The notes under the pieces are model-generated. The model did not search any database. It was not told the origin of the DNA and was given only the letters and a program-made list of their open reading frames with translations. A stretch of 16,818 bases of DNA from assembly GCA_043744255.1 (NCBI GenBank), contig JAYTVA010000092.1:1-16818 (forward strand), in the 5' to 3' direction. The translations under genes and the position numbers were made by a program. Of the stretch, positions 13,184 to 16,818 are shown piece after piece; the first letter of the stretch is position 1, and each line of letters starts with the position of its first letter. This DNA is from UKL13-2 sp043744255. GTDB taxonomy: Bacteria; Pseudomonadota; Gammaproteobacteria; Burkholderiales; Usitatibacteraceae.

Positions 13184-14272
13184 ATGCCCGTAACTATTGC
13201 CGCCCCGACCCCCGACCCCCAGCCCCCGACCCCCAAATTGCACTTCTCCACCCACATCATCAAATGGCAGCAAACGCATGGTCGTCACGGGCTGCCGTGG
13301 CAGAACACACGTGATGCCTATCGCGTGTGGCTGTCCGAGATCATGTTGCAGCAGACGCAGGTGGCGGCTGTTGTTCCGTACTACGCGCGATTTTTGCAGT
13401 CGTTTCCGACTATCGCTTCACTGGCCTCTGCTGATGAAGACGCGGTGATGCAGCATTGGGCGGGGCTTGGTTACTACGCGCGCGCACGGAATCTGCACCG
13501 TGCTGCCAAGCAAGTTGTGGAGTTGCATGGCGGCGTTTTTCCCAGCGCGTTTGAGGATATTTACGCGCTGCCGGGCATTGGTCGCTCCACCGCTGCCGCG
13601 ATCAGTGCGTTTGCGTTCGGTCAGCGCCGCGCGATTCTGGATGGCAATGTGAAGCGGGTGTTTGCGCGGCACTTCGGGGTTGCGGGTGACGTGAAATCGA
13701 AGCCCATTGAAGAGGCATTGTGGAATATGGCCGACGCGGAATTGCCGCGCGCCAACATCGAAAACTACACGCAGGGATTGATGGATTTGGGCGCGACGGT
13801 TTGCACACGCGCGAGCCCGGCCTGCTTGCTGTGCCCAGTGCAAAAATCGTGCGTCGCGCATGCCGAGGGGCGGGTGGACGAGTTGCCGGGGAAGGGCGAG
13901 AAGCGCGCAGTGCCGCATCGCACCACCAAGATGCTGGTGTTGATTGCGAGCGGTGAGGTGTTGCTCGAAAAGCGGCCACCGACGGGCATTTGGGGCGGAT
14001 TGTGGTCGTTGCCAGAGGTGGCGGTTGACGACGACGGATTGGCGTTTGCCAAGAAAAAATTTAGCGTCACCGGCCGCGTCGCGCGCGAGCTTGACGTGGT
14101 GCCGCATGGCTTCACGCATTATTCGTTGTCAATATACCCGGTCGAAATCGCGGTGAGCAAGCGTGGCCTGCTAGCGATGGAGCCGGGCGCGATGTGGGTA
14201 AATTTAGACGACGCCGTTGCTGCCGCCATTCCGGCACCGGTGAAACGCATTTTGCGTAGCCTACAAAAGTAA
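13184..14272 (+). CDS. mutY: A/G-specific adenine DNA glycosylase
   Basis: A 362-aa base-excision repair enzyme that removes adenine mispaired with 8-oxoguanine. Catalytic Glu52 is in LSEIMLQQTQ and Asp153 in ILDGNVKRV. The helix-hairpin-helix is LPGIGRSTAAAI (129-140). The 4Fe-4S ligands are Cys207, Cys214, Cys217 and Cys223, spaced C-x6-C-x2-C-x5-C. The C-terminal NUDIX-like domain that checks 8-oxoG (from about 245) includes FTHY at 310-313, the counterpart of the FSH loop. Length fits the family (E. coli about 350). The frame is open from 13037, but ATG at 13184 is the last ATG before homology begins near residue 22; TTG at 13238 is possible. Residues 8-17 (PTPDPQPPTP) are just the translated C-rich heptamer array. 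The ribosome site is weak (AGTGA). Confidence 0.95.
   Translation: MPVTIAAPTPDPQPPTPKLHFSTHIIKWQQTHGRHGLPWQNTRDAYRVWLSEIMLQQTQVAAVVPYYARFLQSFPTIASLASADEDAVMQHWAGLGYYARARNLHRAAKQVVELHGGVFPSAFEDIYALPGIGRSTAAAISAFAFGQRRAILDGNVKRVFARHFGVAGDVKSKPIEEALWNMADAELPRANIENYTQGLMDLGATVCTRASPACLLCPVQKSCVAHAEGRVDELPGKGEKRAVPHRTTKMLVLIASGEVLLEKRPPTGIWGGLWSLPEVAVDDDGLAFAKKKFSVTGRVARELDVVPHGFTHYSLSIYPVEIAVSKRGLLAMEPGAMWVNLDDAVAAAIPAPVKRILRSLQK
13203..13234 (-). repeat. Inverted copy of the heptamer array, inside the mutY start region
   Basis: Five C-runs separated by GA or AG on the plus strand, equal to GGGGGTC-type heptamers on the minus strand. An 18-bp stretch (13203-13220) is the exact reverse complement of 13104-13121. 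It encodes the Pro-rich residues 8-17 of MutY. Confidence 0.85.
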
Positions 14273-14273
14273 T

Positions 14274-14882
14274 CTACGCAGCCAACAAATTTTGCTCATG
14301 CAGAAAGCGATGCAGCACATCCAAGCGCATATTCGCGTCGGTGAGTTCGAGCATTTTTTGTTTGACGATGTTGTTGAATGGCAGCAATTCGGTGAGACGA
14401 AAACTGACCCAGCTTGCGTCGGTGTATTGCCCTTCGGTCACACCACTGGTCATGCCGATTTGCGCCAACACGCGGCGTAGGAACGCAGCGCATGGCACCA
14501 ATTCATGTTGATCGGAGCACGTATCGGTGCCGAGCTCGCTGACGTTGGCAACCACGAGCCCCGACGGCGTAATGGTTTTGTCGAGGATACAAAAACGCTC
14601 GCCGCCTTTGATTTTTACCTGCAACACGCCGAGATTTTCCATGTCCCAATCGGTAATCGTGGCGAGCGTGCCGACCGCATGCGGATCGGCTGGTGCGCCC
14701 ACTTCTTGCCCCTCACGAATCAGCGCAATGCCAAAAGGCGTGCGGTTCTTCAGGGATGCCTTGGCCATGTCCATGTAGCGCGGCTCAAAAATTTTCAGCG
14801 CCAACGTACCGCCGGGAAACAGCACCGAGGCCAGTGGAAATATCGGCAAATTTTCGTGTGATGCCACGTCACCCTCGGCCAT
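14274..14882 (-). CDS. LON-substrate-binding-domain protein (no protease domain)
   Basis: A 202-aa cytoplasmic protein matching the N-terminal substrate-binding domain of ATP-dependent protease Lon (COG2802-type): LPIFPLASVLFPGGTLALKIFEPRYMDM at residues 12-39 and FGIALIREGQEVG near 50. It has neither the AAA+ nor the Ser-Lys protease part of Lon, so it cannot be a protease itself. Free-standing versions are common in proteobacteria and their role is unclear. ATG at 14882 is chosen; the TTG at 14888 overlaps the rapZ stop. rapZ ends only 2 nt upstream, so translation is probably coupled. On the other side its stop lies 1 nt from the mutY stop (convergent), and no terminator is seen between them. 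Confidence 0.9.
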   Translation of the reverse strand: MAEGDVASHENLPIFPLASVLFPGGTLALKIFEPRYMDMAKASLKNRTPFGIALIREGQEVGAPADPHAVGTLATITDWDMENLGVLQVKIKGGERFCILDKTITPSGLVVANVSELGTDTCSDQHELVPCAAFLRRVLAQIGMTSGVTEGQYTDASWVSFRLTELLPFNNIVKQKMLELTDANMRLDVLHRFLHEQNLLAA

Positions 14883-14884
14883 TG

Positions 14885-15724
14885 TCAAGTCATATCGCGA
14901 TGACGCACCAGCACCTGCTGAATGTCGCCAAAGCGCTGCGCCAATGCTTCGGTGATGTACACCGAGCGGTGTTGCCCGCCGGTGCAGCCGACGGCGATGG
15001 TCAGCGCGGCGCGATTGTCGCGCACAAAAGACGGAATCCAGCGCAGCAGGAACGCCGCGATGTCGTCGATGAAATGGGCGACGTTGGCATCACCGTCAAG
15101 GAACATTTTCACCGCCGCATCTTTGCCCGACAAAGGGCGCAGCTTGGGGTCGTAGAACGGATTGGGCAGAAAGCGCGCGTCGAACACGAAATCGGCGTCC
15201 ATCGGAATGCCATGTTTGAAGCCGAAGGATTGAAACGCGAGCGTGAGGCGGGCGCGATCAATCTTCAACCAATCCTTGATCCAGCCGCGCAACGCGTTGG
15301 GATTCGCATCTGAAGTATCCATGCGATGCCCAAGTGCCGCGACGTTGGCTAGCATGCGCCGCTCAGTGGCAATGCAATCGGCGACGCCGGTGGTGACGCG
15401 CTCGGCCAATGGGTGCGGCCTACGCGTTTCAGAAAAGCGGCGCGCCAATGCTTCATCGTTGGCTTCCAGAAAAATCACGCGGCAATCAATACCGCGCGCG
15501 GTCATGTCGTCAATAATTTTTGGCACGGCGTTGATTGAATTGCCGGTACGCACGTCGATGCTGATGGCAATTTTCTTGCTGACGGCCTCATCGAGCGAGG
15601 CGATCAACGCCGGGATCAGCGTGGCAGGCAAATTGTCTACCGCGAAATAATCGGCGTCTTCTAGTACCTTCAACGCCACACTTTTGCCGGAACCGGACAA
15701 GCCGCTGAGGAGGATGAGTTGCAC
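14885..15724 (-). CDS. rapZ: RNase adaptor / nucleotide-binding protein RapZ
   Basis: A 279-aa P-loop protein of the RapZ/YvcJ family. In enterobacteria RapZ binds the small RNA GlmZ and directs RNase E to it, thereby controlling GlmS and cell-wall precursor supply; whether GlmZ exists in this lineage is not shown. Walker A GLSGSGKS is at 8-15, the conserved DYFAVDNLP at 25-33, IDVRTG near 56-61, FGFKHGIP with DARFLPNP in the C-terminal half, and the signature GCTGGQHRSV at 246-255. The start is GTG at 15724, 8 nt after the hprK stop. The operon with hprK and ptsN is the usual betaproteobacterial arrangement. Confidence 0.96.
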   Translation of the reverse strand: MQLILLSGLSGSGKSVALKVLEDADYFAVDNLPATLIPALIASLDEAVSKKIAISIDVRTGNSINAVPKIIDDMTARGIDCRVIFLEANDEALARRFSETRRPHPLAERVTTGVADCIATERRMLANVAALGHRMDTSDANPNALRGWIKDWLKIDRARLTLAFQSFGFKHGIPMDADFVFDARFLPNPFYDPKLRPLSGKDAAVKMFLDGDANVAHFIDDIAAFLLRWIPSFVRDNRAALTIAVGCTGGQHRSVYITEALAQRFGDIQQVLVRHRDMT

Positions 15725-15732
15725 GCGCCGCT

Positions 15733-16737
15733 CTATTCGCCGTGGGCTCGGAAGATGCTCGTGTCAGCGGGCTCGACATCGCTTGGCACGGCATCCTCGA
15801 CTTGCTCGCGCATCGCGGCTTCGTGGCGATCCAAGAAATCCTTGGTGGAATCATAGCCGCGCGTTTGCAAAATATAGTGGCGCACCGCAGCTTCTACCAG
15901 CACCGCCAAGTTGCGCCCCGCGACCACGGCCAGCGTGACCGTGGGGATTTCCACGCCGAGAATGATGGTGTTGCTGGATTTGGTTTGCAGCCGATCCAGC
16001 CCGCGAAAGTATTCTTCGGTGGGGCGCTCCAGATGCACGATCAGCCGCAAGGTCTTGCGCGGGCGCACCGCCGTCTCACCAAAAATCGCGCGGATGTTGA
16101 GCACACCAATGCCGCGCACTTCCAAAAAATCGCGCAAGATGGTTGGGCAGCGACCCTGAATAGTTTCGGGGCCAATCTGAAACAGCTCGACCGCGTCGTC
16201 TGCGACCAAACCCGCACCGCGCGAAATCAACTCCAGCGCCAACTCACTTTTACCGATTTGCGAGTTGCCGGTAATCATGATGCCAAAGCCTAAAACATCA
16301 AGAAAGACGCCATGTTTGGTGGTGACTTCAGATAACTCGCGCTGCAAATACGGGCGCAGCAAATTGATAAATCCGCGACTCGGCTTGGTCGATGAAAACA
16401 GCGGTGCGGCGTGTTGATCTGAGGCGGCGATCAAGTACGTCGGCGCATCCGCGCCATCGCACACAATGATGCACACCGTCTCACCGGTGCAAAGCTGGCG
16501 CATGGCGAGCGCACGTGCATCCTCAGGCAAACCATCAAGGTAGGCGATGTCGCTGGGGCCGAGCGCTTGAATCAGGATCGGGTGCACCAGATTCATGTGG
16601 CCGACCAAGCCCACGCCGGGACGATTGAGCGCGTCGTCAGGCAGCGTGCGCGAGGCACCCGTCTGCCCGCCGATCCACGTTAGCTGGAGTTTGTCGCGCC
16701 GCTCTTCAAAGAGCTGCTGAACGCTTAGGTGGGGCAT
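15733..16737 (-). CDS. hprK: HPr kinase/phosphorylase
   Basis: A 334-aa bifunctional enzyme that phosphorylates, and dephosphorylates, a serine of HPr-type proteins; in proteobacteria it works with the PTS-Ntr branch. The N-terminal domain covers about 1-130. The catalytic part has KHGVFLDVLG with His142, the P-loop GNSQIGKSE (157-165), ADDAVEL with Asp180-Asp181, and the family signature LEVRGIGVLNIRAIFG (205-220). The P-loop differs from the usual GxSGIGKSE by Gln160 in place of Gly, though the GxxxxGKS pattern is kept. Length is slightly above the usual 310-320 because of an acidic tail (EDAVPSDVEPADTS). The ATG at 16737 lies inside the end of ptsN, which suggests translational coupling. 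Confidence 0.97.
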   Translation of the reverse strand: MPHLSVQQLFEERRDKLQLTWIGGQTGASRTLPDDALNRPGVGLVGHMNLVHPILIQALGPSDIAYLDGLPEDARALAMRQLCTGETVCIIVCDGADAPTYLIAASDQHAAPLFSSTKPSRGFINLLRPYLQRELSEVTTKHGVFLDVLGFGIMITGNSQIGKSELALELISRGAGLVADDAVELFQIGPETIQGRCPTILRDFLEVRGIGVLNIRAIFGETAVRPRKTLRLIVHLERPTEEYFRGLDRLQTKSSNTIILGVEIPTVTLAVVAGRNLAVLVEAAVRHYILQTRGYDSTKDFLDRHEAAMREQVEDAVPSDVEPADTSIFRAHGE

Positions 16738-16818
16738 AGGTTTCGTAGGGCGACCATTCGGTCAGCACCTTGTGGATACGCGCTGCATCGGTTTCGTCGG
16801 TGAGCAGCTCGCGCAGGT
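16706..16818 (-). CDS. ptsN: PTS-Ntr IIA protein, C-terminal end only
   Basis: The last 36 codons of a gene that enters from the right edge. The visible protein begins LRELLTDETDAARIHKVLTE and continues WSPYETYAPPKRSAAL before TGA. The pattern fits the C terminus of betaproteobacterial PtsN (helix with LR-x-LL, then D-A-A-x-I/V-H and a short tail), and ptsN is the normal gene directly before hprK. PtsN is the nitrogen-related EIIA protein that affects potassium transport and nitrogen metabolism. Its end overlaps the hprK start by 32 nt in another frame. The assignment rests on context as much as on sequence, because the active-site histidine lies outside the window. Confidence 0.75.
   Translation of the reverse strand, partial: LRELLTDETDAARIHKVLTEWSPYETYAPPKRSAAL

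Noticed and set aside
13084..13234. CRISPR-like array
   Set aside because: Units are seven bases with no unique spacers, so it is a short tandem repeat, not CRISPR.
14693..15313. Plus-strand ORF of 206 codons opposite rapZ and the LON-domain gene
   Set aside because: Spans two real genes on the other strand and shows no recognisable domain.

Overview
The window looks like chromosomal housekeeping DNA from a betaproteobacterium. The evidence is the order glnA / DUF4124 gene / ntrB / ntrC, the ptsN-hprK-rapZ group with mutY beside it, GTG and TTG starts, and the repeated -10 hexamer TACAAT. I cannot name the genus. No insertion sequence, prophage, integrase, CRISPR array or rRNA was seen.

Layout. 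1-5213 (+ strand) is nitrogen control: the 3' part of glnA with a terminator, a secreted DUF4124 protein with its own promoter and terminator, then the two-component pair ntrB-ntrC. 5214-6869 (+) holds small units: an unrecognised 124-aa protein, a 52-aa four-cysteine protein, a 321-nt gap with a terminator facing the minus strand, tRNA-Gly(CCC) with a clear promoter, and a lipoprotein carrying a TIGR03067-like domain. 6876-10251 (-) carries a large DUF349 protein followed by a NodB-type deacetylase. 10465-12952 (-) is a three-gene unit: a rubrerythrin without rubredoxin domain, a GlpC/HdrD-like iron-sulfur protein, and DUF3501. 13184-14272 (+) is mutY. 14274-16818 (-) is ptsN (3' end only), hprK, rapZ and a LON-substrate-binding-domain protein, with gaps of 8 and 2 nt and a 32-nt overlap, so probably one operon.

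How they fit. The two ends of the window both concern nitrogen and carbon signalling: GlnA with NtrBC on one side, the PTS-Ntr proteins PtsN and HprK plus the adaptor RapZ on the other. The middle concerns oxidative damage: rubrerythrin (peroxide reduction) and MutY (repair of A opposite 8-oxoguanine) are divergent neighbours. Their shared 231-bp intergenic region holds the oddest DNA here: a G-rich heptamer array, able in principle to form a G-quadruplex, with an inverted copy inside the first codons of mutY. An 18-bp perfect inverted repeat thus encloses the mutY start codon.

The best candidates for something not yet described are (1) the rubrerythrin / iron-sulfur protein / DUF3501 unit as a peroxide-reducing electron chain and (2) the heptamer-array structure around the mutY start. 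Both are hypotheses from sequence reading only.
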